Positions 33,370 through 45,300 of a stretch of 64,000 nucleotides of DNA are shown here, one piece after another. The stretch's first letter is position 1. The number at the start of each line of letters is the position of its first letter. The DNA is from Hirsutella rhossiliensis (taxonomy: Eukaryota; Ascomycota; Sordariomycetes; Hypocreales; Ophiocordycipitaceae): the NCBI RefSeq assembly GCF_020360975.1, contig NW_025408677.1, positions 744,001-808,000 of the forward strand, given 5' to 3'. Under the pieces are notes generated by a model. It worked only from the letters and a program-made list of their open reading frames with translations. It was not told the origin of the DNA and searched no databases. A program made the translations under genes and the position numbers.

Positions 33370-34340
33370 ATAGGTAAGTTCCGCGCCTTATAGAGCGGGA
33401 GGCCGTATTCCGTCGTGCTAACTTCCGCGATAGATATATCCGCCTCTCCCTCTCCTACCTCCTCCTTCTTAGAGCGTGCGGAGTCGTTCGTCGACGCTAT
33501 GCTGGCCGCGGCCGACGACGACTCCGCCGCTGCCGCCGCTCCTACCCGCGCCGCTGCCACCGCTCCTACCGCCGCCGCCGCCGCCTCTGCTGCGCTATTC
33601 GCTCTCACGTCGCCCCTTAGGGTAACGACGCCGTCCCCGCCGCTACCCGTAACGCCCGGCCCCTCGGCCCCCGCCTCCGTCTCCGCTACCCCCGTAAGTC
33701 CGTAGTTAGGCAAGCGTAATAGACGTTATCCGCTAACCTCCTATAGCATAAGCGCTAAGTGTAGGCCGGCGCCGCCCGCTCGGCCCCCTATGTGCGTTGT
33801 GCGTCGTAGGAGCTCGACTACTCCGACTAGGCCGGGCGCCGCCGCGGCGGCAGCTACTACTAGTGCGCGCGAGCCGGCCGCGCCTATAAGGCGGCGCCTC
33901 CCGTCCTGCTCGCTACGGCGTCGGCTTAGAAGGCCGGCTCGCACGGGTAGGCGCGGGGGGCTGCTAAGAAGCGCCTTACCGCCGCCGCCGCCGCCTACCG
34001 TAACCTCCGCGCCCTCGAGCGATAGGGCCTTGTGCCTAAGTAAGTCCTACTCCTCCGCTCCCCTATTTCCGCCTCTAACGCACCCGGCGCTAGGGACACT
34101 GCCTCCGTCGCCCTATCGGCGGTCCCCTTAGCCGTGCCCGCCTCCGCTACCGCCGCTGCCCCTGCCGCCGCCGCTGGCCGCCGCCCCTCTGCCCCTAGAG
34201 CCGCCGCCGCCGCCGACTAGCTTACGGGCTTAGAGGGCCGCCTTAGCGCCCTAGAGACCGCCGCCGCCGCTAATAAGAAGGAGGAGGCCGACGAGGACAA
34301 CGATAACGAAGATAATAATAATAATAACGATAAGGAATAG
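33370..34340 (+). pseudogene. antisense accessory gene of the chromovirus: four exons, Cys-module protein, RIP-damaged
   Basis: Exons inferred at 33370-33373, 33434-33693, 33747-34039 and 34094-34340. Each intron (60, 53, 54 nt) has GTAAGT, a CTAAC branch site (GCTAAC in the first two) and TAG. Exons sum to 804 nt, 268 codons, in one frame whose only breaks are TAA/TAG; the start is ATA, one RIP change from ATG. Product: Ala/Ser/Pro-rich N-terminus with FLERAESFVDAMLAAADDD, then two similar modules (YVRCAS...ELDY and YYxCARAGRAYK) spaced as C-x2-C-x6-C with Tyr where RIP would alter Cys, an Ala-rich helix (RLTAAAAAYRNLRALER), a coiled coil (LTGLEGRLSALET) and an acidic Asp/Asn tail. Resembles fungal hypothetical proteins with Cys-rich modules; role unknown. 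Confidence 0.7.
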
Positions 34341-34499
34341 GCCTAGGTAGTCTAGGGGCTCCGCCCTATAATAAACGCTATTTTTATCTCCGCCTATACT
34401 ATTGCGCTTATATTGCCTATATTACCGTAACTGCCCCCTCCGCTATGCTTACTTCGTGGTCCTAGCCCGGGCTACTATCGGTAGTCCGCTAGTCCGTCG

Positions 34500-36000
34500 T
34501 TCTCGTCTACCGTTCCGAATAAGGCTTCGAACTTATCGAGGGCTACGGTTCCCGTAAACTTACGTATAGGTTCCTACGTAGGGTCGAGATACCCGCGCTA
34601 CTTAACGAGGACCTCCCGGCGTTTCCCCCTACCGACCTTTTTCTAGCGCGCGGCCTATATCTCTTCGACCTCGAACTCGTCCTCTCCCTCTACCTCGATT
34701 ATAGGCGGTTAGGCGTCCGCTGCTTCTTATCCGGGCAGCGGGTTAGAGGAGGCTCTACGAAGGAGGTCTACGTTAATCTTATTATAGACCCCCGTTAGGA
34801 GACTATCGAGCTCTATAACCTACGGGCTAATAACCCTCCGTACTATAAACTTCGCGTATAGCTAGTTAAGCTTCTTCTTTAGTCGTGCCGACCTATAGTT
34901 ACGGAGGTCTAGCTATACCTTATCTCCTACCGCGAACCTGTCTACTAGGGCCCTAGTCTTATTAGCGTGCCGCTCTTAATCTTACGCCGCGGCGGCTATC
35001 GCGGATTAGTAATAATCCGTGGTCTCCTATAGCTTTCGTACGAACGCGGAGGCGCGGCCCTCTAGTAACGTATTGCTATGCTGCTCCGCTACTACGTCTA
35101 CGGCAAAGGGAACTAGTAAGGGTAGTTCGAAGCTATACGTTATAAAGAAAGGGGCTATCCTAATAGAGGTATATAGTCTACTATTTAACGTAAGTTAGGC
35201 CGCGGGGAGCTACCGGTCCTAGTCTACTTAGTTACGGGCCACGATAGCCCGTAGGTAAGCCTATGCCTCCTAGTTAACCCTCTCGGGCCCTCCGTCGGTC
35301 TATAGGTAATATGCCGTGCTAAGTAGCTATATAATCTAAAGTAGCTAGCATAGGTGCTACTAAAAGCGGCTAGTTTAATTCGATCCCCTATCGCTTATAA
35401 TAGAGGCTAGCTAGCTATATAAGCGGGCCTAGCACTATAGGAAGCGCTCTACGTAGGACTCCGTATCTATAGACGGCATCGGCTCTAATACTATAAACTT
35501 ACTAAGTCGGTCCTTAATTACCTATATATAGCGGTTGCCGCCCTTTATAAGTAGGAGGTCTATTATAAAGTCTATCTATATATACGTATAGAACCGGTCG
35601 GGTACCGGAAGCTGCTTAAGCAGCCCCTTAAGCTACGCCCTCTAGATCTTCGTACGGCCATAGATATCGTAGTTACGGAGGAAGCGACGAACATAGTGCT
35701 ATAGGAGGGGCTAGTAAAAGTCCCTCGCAAGGCCTGCTGCTATGCCCTGTCTGCCTAGGTAACCCACGACGCTAGAGTTATAGATAAGTTAGACCAGCCT
35801 CCCTCGGAGCTCGTTCCGTTCGTCTAGCTCTAGCGGTCCCTCTTTCTCCTTAGCTTCCGTAGTATACGGTGCGCCCGGTACCTATAGTCTCCCCCGCTAG
35901 CGTAGATGCCCCCGTAGGTCGATATAGCAGTCGGCCACCTATACCTTTAGCTTTAGCTTCGGATCTAGGCGTCGAGCGCCGGACTTAACGGCGCGGCGCA
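34500..36000 (-). pseudogene. chromovirus integrase with C-terminal chromodomain, RIP relic
   Basis: Integrase inserts cDNA; the chromodomain binds methylated histone H3 and steers insertion to heterochromatin in characterised chromoviruses. Reverse-strand motifs: FLRNYDIYGRTKI (zinc-domain end), then RFYTYI and IDFIIDLLLIKGGNRYIQVI with the first catalytic Asp region near 35560, then DRLSKFIVLEPMPSIDTESY. The end of the protein gives EFEVEEI, then a basic GKRREVLVK and GYLDPT with the family's W codons now TAG, at about 34500-34690, which fits a chromodomain. All breaks are RIP-type or single frame changes. Confidence 0.75.
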
Positions 36001-36329
36001 CGCCCTCGTAGGTGCGGTCTAGAGCCGCCATCCTATCCTATAAGCGTTGCAGGGCCTTATCTTAGAACACTCTCGCCGCGCGCGCCCCCGGGCCGGTCTA
36101 TCCCTCCTCGCCGGACCGAGGCAAGGGCGCGGGGGGAAGCTTATTCGCTAGCACCGCGTCTTCCTCTACTAGGGAAGCTCCTATATAAGTCCGTAGTGCT
36201 TCCTACGGGATAAGCTATAGATCCCGGGCCTCGATGTCCGCTCCCGTCGGCCGGTCTTAATCCCTCCGGGAAAGCGCGTCTAGGACCGCGGAGTCCCGCC
36301 TAAGGCGGTACTTAATCGAGAAGTTAAAG

Positions 36330-37580
36330 CGTAAGAGATACTCCGCCTAGCGGGCTTGCCGCTCTAAGAGGTGCTAGCGAGTTATAAAGTACTCGAGGTT
36401 CCTATAGTCTATAAGAACCTCGAAGCTCTTATAGCTCCGGAGCTCCGCTTACTATTGCTCGAGGTAGCTAATAATCGCTAGTATCTCCTTATCGTAAATA
36501 GCGTAATTCCGCTCCGCTAGGGTTAGCTTACGGGAGTAGAACGCTACCGGTTGCTTCCGCCCGTCTACCTCCTAGGAGAGCGTTCCTCCGAGTGCCTAGC
36601 CGCTATAGTCCGCTTTAACTAACGTAGACCGGTCAAAGTCCTACTAGAGTAGCACCGGGGCTTAAGAGAATAGGTCCTTAAGCGTGCGGAACGCTCCTTC
36701 CTATACGGGCCCCTAGCGAAAGGCGGTCCGCTTCCCGGTAATCTCGTTTAGGGGCATTATAATACGGGAGAAGCCCTTAATAAATATCCTATAATAGTTC
36801 GCGAACCTAAGGAAGCTCCGTACGCCTATTTACGTGGTTAGGGCAGCCTAGTCCCGAATCGCCTAGATCTTTACGGGGTCCGCCTATATACCTACGCCTA
36901 CGTAGATAATAAAGCCTAGGTACTTAACCCTCTTAACCCCGAATTCGCACTTATCTAGGTCGAGGTAGAGCCTATAAAGTTAGAGGCGCTCTAGGACCCT
37001 CCGCACTTTCTATATATAGTCCTCGTAGGAGCCGCTCGTATAGATAAGGATATTATCTACGTATATAGAGGCGAACTCGTCGAGGAAGTCCCGAAGCACG
37101 TTATTAATATAACGCTAGAAGGTAGCGGGCGCTCCTAAGAGGCCGAAGGGCGTTATAAGCTACTTAAATAAGCCGTAGCGTATACGGAACGCCGTCTTTT
37201 ACTCGTTACCCTCCGAGATCTATACCTTATAGAACGCCTATTTTATATCTAGCTTCGTAAACTACTTTGCCTTCGAAAGGTTACGGAGCGTATCCGAGAT
37301 TAGGGGCAAGGGGTAGCGGTCCGGCCTCGTAATTGCGTTTAGGGCCCTATAGTCGTAATAGAACCGTATCCCGCCCCCTAGTTTACGCATAAATAGGACC
37401 GGCGCTCCTACTTCGGAGCTGCTTACTTAAATAAAACCCTTATCTAGGAGGTCCCTTAGCGTCTTCTTTAGCACTAGCAGCTCCGCGTATAACATACTAT
37501 ATAGCGGTCCGAACGGTGCGGGCAGTTCCTACCCCTTCTTATCGGTGCGGAGTACGATCCTATAGTCTACCCCCGGCTTA
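36330..37580 (-). pseudogene. chromovirus reverse transcriptase and RNase H, RIP relic
   Basis: Reverse-strand reading gives [49 protein letters not shown] (about 37310-37460), ITPFGLLGAPATFQRYINNVL and YVDNILIY near 37030-37060, where the family has YVDD (last Asp GAC is now AAC or similar). RNase H follows with [25 protein letters not shown] (about 36540-36610) and [13 protein letters not shown]. The order and the G-P and L-R-F-A-N-Y-Y motifs are typical Ty3/gypsy. Confidence 0.85.
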
Positions 37581-37839
37581 TATAGGTTAAGCTTATCTGC
37601 TTCCTAGGACTTAAATAGCGGCAGGAGGTCGTAAAAGCGCTCCGGTATCTATTGCCGTAGCTTAGAGGGCGACTTTAGCTTCTTTGTCTAGAGGGCCTTA
37701 TCGATGTCCGCTAGGCTAACTACGTAGACCGCTGCGTTAGCCGCTGCCCGGCCTTGCCCCTGCTCTACCCGTCGCACGGTTCCTACGAAGATAGAGGCAA
37801 GGACTTTTTATGCCGAGTATAAAGCTCGCACGCCTAGTC

Positions 37840-38250
37840 CTACGCCTACGGAACCGTCGTCGTAGCGGACCTACCGTTGCGTAGGCCTAAACTATAGCTT
37901 CCTCCGGTACGGAACCGAGTATAACTCTATATATAATAACTAGGGTTTCCCGAGGATTAGGGGAAACTCTAGTTAGGGGATTATATAGGCCACGATAAGC
38001 TTATAGCAACCGTCGACCTCTATAGCTAGCTATATAATGCCCCTAATCACCGCACCCTCTATCGCGCCTAAGGCGCCCTTTACTCGCCTTAGGGCGATCT
38101 TTTCTACCGGCACTTATATCTCTCGCGTAAGCGCCTCGTTAACTACGGCGTAGTACTAGCAGCCCTCGTCTATAAGGGCGGCAACGGGCAAGGAGTTATT
38201 AATCACAACCTATATTAAAGTAGGCTCCTCTTCTATACGGGCGGACAATT
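37840..38250 (-). pseudogene. chromovirus aspartic protease relic
   Basis: Between gag and RT on the reverse strand. AALIDEGCQYYAVVNEAL (about 38130-38185) fits the L-I-D-S-G-C active-site loop of gypsy proteases, with Glu in place of Ser, and LEFPLILGKPWL (about 37935-37975) fits the second conserved G-x-P-W-L block. Confidence 0.65.
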
Positions 38251-38299
38251 CTTCCTTCTCCTTTACTAGTGCTAGTAATTAGGGCTCCGGAGCCCGTCT

Positions 38300-39440
38300 T
38301 TGCTCCGGAGCTACTCTTTTTCCTCTAGGCCTAGGGGGGCGGAGTCCTCCTTATCGTCTAAGGCGAGGAGCGGTTCTATCTTCGCTACTCGAACCGCTAC
38401 GGGCCGCTTAGCTAAAAGGAAAGGGCATTTTAATATAAAGTGCGTAGATGCTCCGCAACGTAGGCAGCGGCCGTTAGCCTTCCTCTTCCCGATTTCCTCG
38501 CTTATTACCTACTTCGCCCGCTACTTAGAGTGCGGGGCGGTGTAGGGGGTGGTCGACGGCGTCTTCTTACCGCGTCTGGCCCGGTCCGTGCGGGTAGCCG
38601 ACATTAGGGTGTCCCCGTCCGTGTCGATAGCCGGTTATTTATCTTACGGAGGGGCGGTAATCCCGTCGCCGCTATGCGGCGTGCGCTTACGGAGCTTCTA
38701 GAAACGCGGCGTCTACTCGTAGCCCTAAGCCACCTTTATTAACCGGCTTACGTACTCGCCGTAGTTAGTAGGCATAATTATAGGGATAAGCAGCTCCTAT
38801 AGGGCCGGTGTGATCGAATTCCGTAGCTATATAAGCTTCGCGCTATCTTCCTACACCGTAGTCCCCGCTGCCCGTGAGAGCGTCTCTTCGAAATCGGGAA
38901 GGAATTCGCTAAAGGTTTATCTATCTCTCTGCTTAAGGGTCCGCAGCCTATCTTACGCCTTCTCCCGCTCCTATACGTTGCCGAACGTATATATAAGGTA
39001 TTAAAAGAAGTCTTATAGGTCGCGTCTGCCCCTAGGGCCGCCCTTATCCTAGAATCCGGAGATCCGCCGCATCTAGGGCTCCGGCAGCGTATAGAGGAGC
39101 GAATACCACGCTATATCGCGATAGCTATTTAGGCCCTATTTCTCGTCGGTTATAAACTTCGTCTATAGCCGGCTAAGGAAGAAGTAAAAGGACTCCGGCT
39201 TGCTGTCCTAAGTCGGCTAAGGGAGCGGCTTCCTCGTCGGTGGTGTCGCCGCCGCAACCGGCGTTGCGGAGGCCGTAGGGGTTAAAGCCGGTCTCGCAGA
39301 CGGCTCCCCTAGTATAGCGAGAACCTCGTCCTTCTCGCTAGCCGTCGCGCTTCTAATCGCTTCTAGGATAGCTGCGATACTTCCTATCCGTCCGGGGAGG
39401 GGCGGAGTGCTTCCTCGAGGGGGAGGCGCCCTCTCCGGAG
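38300..39440 (-). pseudogene. chromovirus gag with intact CCHC zinc knuckle
   Basis: Capsid and nucleocapsid. Capsid part readable as KPESFYFFLSRL, ITDEK, YRDIAWYSLLYTLPEP and FGNV-EREKA segments (38930-39200), closing with the LKQ-R-TFSEFLPDFEETL region. The nucleocapsid knuckle CLRCGASTHFILKC is perfect CX2CX4HX4C at 38425-38466 despite RIP around it. Plus-strand open frames at 38300-38545 and 38810-39004 are shadows of this gene. Confidence 0.8.
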
Positions 39441-39476
39441 AGACATCTATTAGATCTATTAATTAATAGCTTATAC

Positions 39477-39662
39477 TATCACGGAGTAGGCAGAGGCGTG
39501 CGCGTAGGTGCCGTCCGTAGGATGATGTTAATAAGCTATATAGAGCTCTTCTATGCGCGGCTAGCCCGCCCCTATACTTACGGGATCCGGCCCTCCGCAC
39601 GTGACTACACGGCTTAGGCCGCGGCCTAAGCCTATCACCTATAATAGTTAAAGACTCTTATA
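39477..39662 (-). repeat. chromovirus 5' LTR
   Basis: 186 bp, 177 identical to 32809-32994. Differences are spread in both directions: each copy has lost some CpA/TpG sites the other keeps. Confidence 0.88.
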
Positions 39663-39667
39663 ATTAT
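39663..39667. repeat. target site duplication, right copy (ATTAT)
   Basis: Matches 32804-32808. Confidence 0.8.
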
Positions 39668-42600
39668 ATAAACTTTATATCTTAGAGAAATACCTAGCTA
39701 CTAAGTATCTTACTATAGGGGGTAGGTATAGAGTATTACTAGAGTATTACTATATTATATTCTTACGAAGAAAGCAAGGTAAAGGGCATAATTATTTTAG
39801 GGTCTATATATATTCCTTCTTCCTTTTTATTATAGGCCCTTTATTTATCCCCTTATCCTACTTCTTCCTCCGTCTTCTATCTTCTTCCTTATAGACTTAC
39901 TAATCTATAGGCACCTATCTCTCCGCGTTAGCGTGCTATATCCTCCCCGTTTTATCTTATCTCGCCCCTATACCGTTAGCTAGCTATTAAGCTTTAGGAC
40001 CGAGTCTTAGACCCTTCTTCTCGATATATATCGGCTTATAAGCTAGGTAGGACTACTACTATATTAGTAAGAACCGTTCTATTAGATCCCGCTAAGGCCC
40101 TATTAGGCAATACTACTAGTTAGACGTATACTATATATGTTTTCCGAGGCGCGTATAAGTAGGATGCCTAAATAAAAGTTTATTCGTTTAATAAGGTAAG
40201 TGCCGTTAAGTTACGATATCGCGTATATATAGTTATACCGTACGCTAAACTTCGGTAAGCCCCTAAACCCCCCGAGGTATTAATAGATAGTTAATAGTAA
40301 TTCTATCGTATTTCCCCGCCTAGATCTAACAATATTAGACCTTTTATAAATTATAACTAGCTATTAAAACGAATTTACTAGTATATATTATATATATATC
40401 CCTCTATAACTTAATTATTATCGCCTCGCTCTCTTATAGCTCGGCTCCTACTTATTGCCTCCTTTATCTAGTATCCTCTTCTATCTCCTTATCGTTATCT
40501 AATAGGAATCAGCTCTACTTCTAGCTTTTCCCTCCTACTCTTAACTAAGTAGTGTCTAGACTAGGGATAGTAAAAGTAAGGGGGACGGTGTCGTCTTATA
40601 AATAAGAGCGTTAGATATAATAGGCTCCTTATAGAGCCCTAATAACGTGATTCCGAGGGGGTTGCTTACGGGGCACGCCGAATATTCTAGTCGGGGGGCT
40701 TGCCCTAGATAGAGAGTAATTCCATGCTAATCTTTACCGGGTAGATAGAGATCGGTATAAATTAATAGCTAAGAGGCTATAAGCGTAGTAGAATTCCCTA
40801 CGGGGAAAAATATTAAGGATATATAGGGCACTTTCGCTATATCTATAATTTACGGTTTTATAGCGTTTATACGCCTAGCTAAAGGGCGAGGAAACTATAC
40901 GATAATACCACCATCGCTATCTATAAGGGATTCGAGCATAGTAACGCTACGATATAGCTAATCTCGATAGTCGATAATAACGTAAACTCTAGATACCCCT
41001 TAGTAGAAAACGTCGACGACTTTATATATAAGGGGTGCTATATCGGCTAAGATAAATCGTTCGTTATGCTAACGCCTAGTAAAGCTCTAGGAATCCTCTC
41101 TATATTTATGCTAACGAACTTCCTAAGAAATTAAGAGTTATCTAGATTTTAAATTTAATTTAAATGTTTTATTCGCGTAACTGTCGGCGTATAGACTAAA
41201 GGCTAGCTTAGCCCTATACTACCGGCTTAGAGGAGTAGGGATATATCCCGCGCTATAACGGCTGATTTACGAACTAAGCCGCTCTTCCTTAATCCCTTTA
41301 CTATAAGCGCCGTGCTTAATTATAAGCTAGAAGTATATCTCCTACTTTAATAAATTATACGCTATATCTTACCGCTTTATATTAATATAACGAGTATACC
41401 TACGTTAGGTCGTTCTATAAGCTTATATACCTAGGGAGAATAATAAAGGTAACTTACCTATAATATAGCTTAATTTATAATAAACGCTTATAATTATAAT
41501 ATCTTATATTTTAAAAGGCACTATTCTATTTATATTTTAAGGTAATTAGATAATAACCCTGGCTCGAATATATCTATATAAACCGTTTATTCCCCCTTAG
41601 CCTAACGCGTAAGAGGGGAGTTTAGCCTTATAAAGCTCCGACGGGATAGCCTACGTCGTCGTAAAGACTCTCTATATCTATTATCGTATATAGGACCTCG
41701 GCGTTATATCCGTTCTTAGTCTTATCGGCGGTAACTCGCTATTTTAATTCTATTAAGTCTAATTATATATTATAATAAGATCTCGATAACGGTAAGGGAA
41801 GCATAACTTATAATTTCGTAATAGCGTAAGTATAAGTAAGTGCTACCGATAGCTTAAAGAATGCTATTTTTTTAAAGGATATATAATAAGACGTAGGTTT
41901 AGAGGGAATAGCAATAACCTAGCGTAGAGGAGCTCTTTAATAGCCGATAAATATTGCGTTAATATTAATCTTAACGTCTTTATATTTAATCTAGAGTCTC
42001 TTTAAGTTAAGCAAAGAACCTAACTTCTCGGGGAAATATATATATTCCCTAATCTTATCTTTAATTTCTAAACGAAGCACCCGAAGCTAATCCGTCCTAA
42101 AGGCGGCGTTATAGGCTTTTATCGCCGCCCTTAAATACTTCTCGAAAACCGAGTATATACTTATAATATCTTAGGCTAGTCTATAGTCTTGTTTTCTTCG
42201 TCTATCGACGTATAGCACGATATATTACTAGGGCATTGCGTTCTTTTCCCCGTTTCCTATTACTATTCTTTTAGTATAGCGTTTATAAGTCGGATATAGG
42301 CTGCCTTAAGTTAGCCGAGATCTATATTCTACTAGTAGAACCACTCTATATATACTAATAAAGGCGTACTTATAGGGACTTAAGCGCGTATTAAAAGGGG
42401 CCACGAAATACTTTACCTACGCTCGCTTAAGAGGTAGTAGCGGGAGGTTATTATTATACTTATTTATAATAAGGACCGGCGAATAAATAAGTAATAGTAA
42501 TAATACCGTAGACGTTTACGTACTATAAAGCTTATAGGAGTATATCTAACTAACGTAGTCTATCGAGGAAATAAATCGATTAATATATATAATACTTATT

Positions 42601-44780
42601 ATATAAAGCTATTAACTCTCGCTTATACTTTCGCTTACTACTCCGCGCGAGATTATATATCGATGTCTTTAATATATTTACCCCCTAAGGAAAGGAGTAT
42701 AAGCGACTTTATTAGCTCCTTTAGGCTTATCTTTAGGCTTTCTATCTCCCTTATTATATCTTCGACGGTTTATAATCGCTTAAGTACCTTACTAACCCCG
42801 TCTTATACGTTCCTATCTCGCACGTTTCCCGTCGAAACGGTAAGCTCTAGGGCGTCTAGGTAAGACGCTATACTATTAATTAACCTAGAATATATTATTA
42901 GGCTGCTATTTAATTATAATATACTATCGATACCTACTATTTAGTATTATCGTTAGACGGTATCTCGTACTAAAAAGGCGAATTATACGCCGATAAATTA
43001 TAGTTATTAGGGAAGAATACGTCGTTTTAAGAAGGAAGGCCGCTAAAGGTAAACTACGAGGCTTAGGGGTTTAACGCCGACTAGCTAGGTGCTAGGGGTT
43101 CTAAAGACGTTATAGACGGGGAGCTTAAGGGAACGGTAGAGGAATCGTGGTCTAGCTAAGGAACCTCCGCTACTAGACTACTATTGCGCTAATCGATAGC
43201 TACCGAGTAGCCTTAGAGCCTATTAGCGCTAGAAGAAAAGTAATCTATAATAGGAGGGCTCGTATATAGATATGCTTAATAAACCTAGATAGTAAAAGTT
43301 ATAAAGAATATAGTAATAGAGGCTCCGTCGCGCTCTTAATAAGGGCTGCGAACACGTAAATTAAGAGGATAAAAATAAAGTTAAGAGGATAAGAATAAAA
43401 GAAGAGAAGCTATAAGCGCTAATAGGTAGTTAAATTTAGCACGTTTATTCTTAATTTTAGTAGGACTACGACGGGATATTATAGCTTATCTTAAGTATAA
43501 AAGCGATAGAACTATACCTATTAACCGTATAGTACGGTATACTATATCTACCTATAGAGATATAATTAAGTAGTAAAAAATAATATAAGTAAATTAACTA
43601 ATCGCTATCGCGGTAAGCCTACTTTAGTAGGTTAATGCCTTCTATACTATATACTTTATATCTCCTCTTACTATACTTAAGGCGGGGCAGTCTAAGCTAT
43701 TAACTATATTAGTCTTCTTATCGCCGCTATATATATCTATAGACTAATATAGCGTAGTATTAAGGCGCTAGCCTAGATAAGATATAAGGCATCCTTATAA
43801 TTTACCGATCCTTCCTTCTTACCGATCTACTATAACTTTACTATAATTAAATATAGAGGCTAATAGCTTACTACCTTTACTATACCTAAGGAGGTTCTTA
43901 ATAGGGATATAGATATAATCTAGTATATATATCCCTCTTACCTAAGTAACTGCCTCTAACTAAGGAAAGGCAATATAAGGGACTTACTCCGTACTATATT
44001 TATATATTAATCTCGGGAGGGAAAGCGAACCCTGCTATAACTCTAGATATATAAGGCTAGGTCGGATGTCTACTAGATGTTCTCTAGATAAGTATTGCCG
44101 TGGTTACCTAAATAAGATCTAATCGGATCGTAATCGAAACCATACCTATAGCATTTACTTTAATAACTACGAGCTTCCCTTAGCTTAAGAGAATAACCTC
44201 GATAGGCGTTTCCTTAGAGGGCACTATATATACTAAGGGCACCTCTTCCTCCTCCGGCGCGCCTTCCCTATCCTTTCTAAGCAGTACTATCGTTTCGACT
44301 AAACTAACTATAGAAGCTACGCCTATATAGGGCCTATTACCTAGCATTACGACTCTCGAACGAGCCGCCTCTATCCCTATAACCGGACCAGTCTTATAGC
44401 TAATAGTTAACGGAGTATTTATTAATTCCGCTTTAAAACTTATTACTCCTTTAGCTAGCTCCGTAACTATCTTATTAGTTAGTATATTAATAATAATTCG
44501 ATCTTTAAGCGCTAGGTATAGTACGAGTATCGGTTAAGTACTATATACGAAGAGTATAGACTATATAATATAGCTTCCGCTACTAGATTCTTTTTATATA
44601 TTTACTTTTAACTTATGCCCTTATATTATATATTAATAGATACTAGCCGCTTAGCTATATCCGATATATATTTACCCCCTCTACGCCTGGGTAAGTAGGA
44701 TCGGATAGAATCGCTTAACCCGTACCTAGACGCTCCTCTTTATTAGGAAAGGCATAATAATAGAGGAGGCAGCTATAACT
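39668..44780. other. RIP-degraded AT-rich DNA, mostly unclassified
   Basis: No known transposon domain could be read. One short coherent coding relic is given separately at 40883. The plus-strand 66-codon frame at 42663-42863 shows no family motif. Confidence 0.45.
40883..41136 (+). pseudogene. short coding relic of unknown family
   Basis: About 85 codons in one frame with only two internal RIP-type stops, an unusually low number for this region: DNTTIAIYKGFEHSNATI from 40901, then a segment with VDNNVNSRYPLVENVDDFIY, KGCYIG and SFVMLTPSKALGI. Composition looks like a secreted or surface protein (Asn-x-Thr sites, Cys), but I cannot name a family. Could be a chance low-stop stretch. Confidence 0.3.
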
Positions 44781-45300
44781 TACGTGCTAATATTCGAGGG
44801 TTTATAACTAGGATATCTAGTCTAGGCTTATATAGCTCTTACCGAGATATTTACTAGTAATAGAACTAGGATATCTTAGAGGTAATACGACGATCGTATT
44901 AACTAGAAGCGGAGCTACGACGTCTATAAGAATAAGTATAGTTACTTAAAGATTAAATGCGTAACTATAAAGGGAAGATAAGAATGCTCGACGAGAAAAA
45001 TAAGTATTTAAGAAGGGAGGCGCGCGAGGTTTAAGATGTCCTATATTAGGTGGTCGCGGACGGAGGGCTTCCCTAGAATAGAGAGGTACGCGAAGATTCG
45101 TCTTCTTCGCTAAAAGCTAATAGTTTTATTCTATAAAACCCGGCTCTAGCTAATACTTTAAGCTCGTTTAATAGGACTATATCTACCTTTAGTCCTACTA
45201 CTCCCCTTACTATAGATAACTAGGAAACTATATAGGTAGATAGCTACGTCGAGCTCGGCGTATAGTACTAGACTCTAAAATACCTTAAACTCCTAGCTTA
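44780..45300 (+). pseudogene. coiled-coil protein relic, family unknown
   Basis: Reading through RIP stops, 44870-45070 gives a long heptad-like stretch: DILEVIRRSY, LEAELRRL, MRNYKGKIRMLDEKNKYL and REAREV, followed by a Ser/Thr/Pro-rich segment with NPAPANTLSSFNRTISTFS (about 45135-45190). Charge pattern and heptads suggest a real coiled coil. No enzyme motif is visible. Confidence 0.35.

Larger units (their letters stand above)
32809..39662 (-). mobile_element. complete RIP-mutated Ty3/gypsy chromovirus with an antisense gene
   Basis: 6854 bp with 186 bp LTRs and perfect target duplication ATTAT. The reverse strand reads gag, protease, RT, RNase H, integrase and chromodomain, the Ty3/gypsy chromovirus order. 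Between the chromodomain and the 3' LTR lies about 1.4 kb of G+C-rich DNA holding a spliced gene on the opposite strand. RIP has added stops throughout, but base composition remains near even, so the domains are still easy to read. Confidence 0.88.

Noticed and set aside
33273..33713. 146-codon open frame on the minus strand
   Set aside because: Ala-rich mirror of the G+C-rich exon 2; it lacks splice sites and promoter, while the plus strand has three consistent introns and one continuous spliced frame.
33415..34131. Unspliced plus-strand reading of the antisense gene in one frame
   Set aside because: Needs a GTG start and crosses TAG at 33703; splicing shows exon 3 is in a different frame, so the Arg-rich reading after 33790 is wrong.
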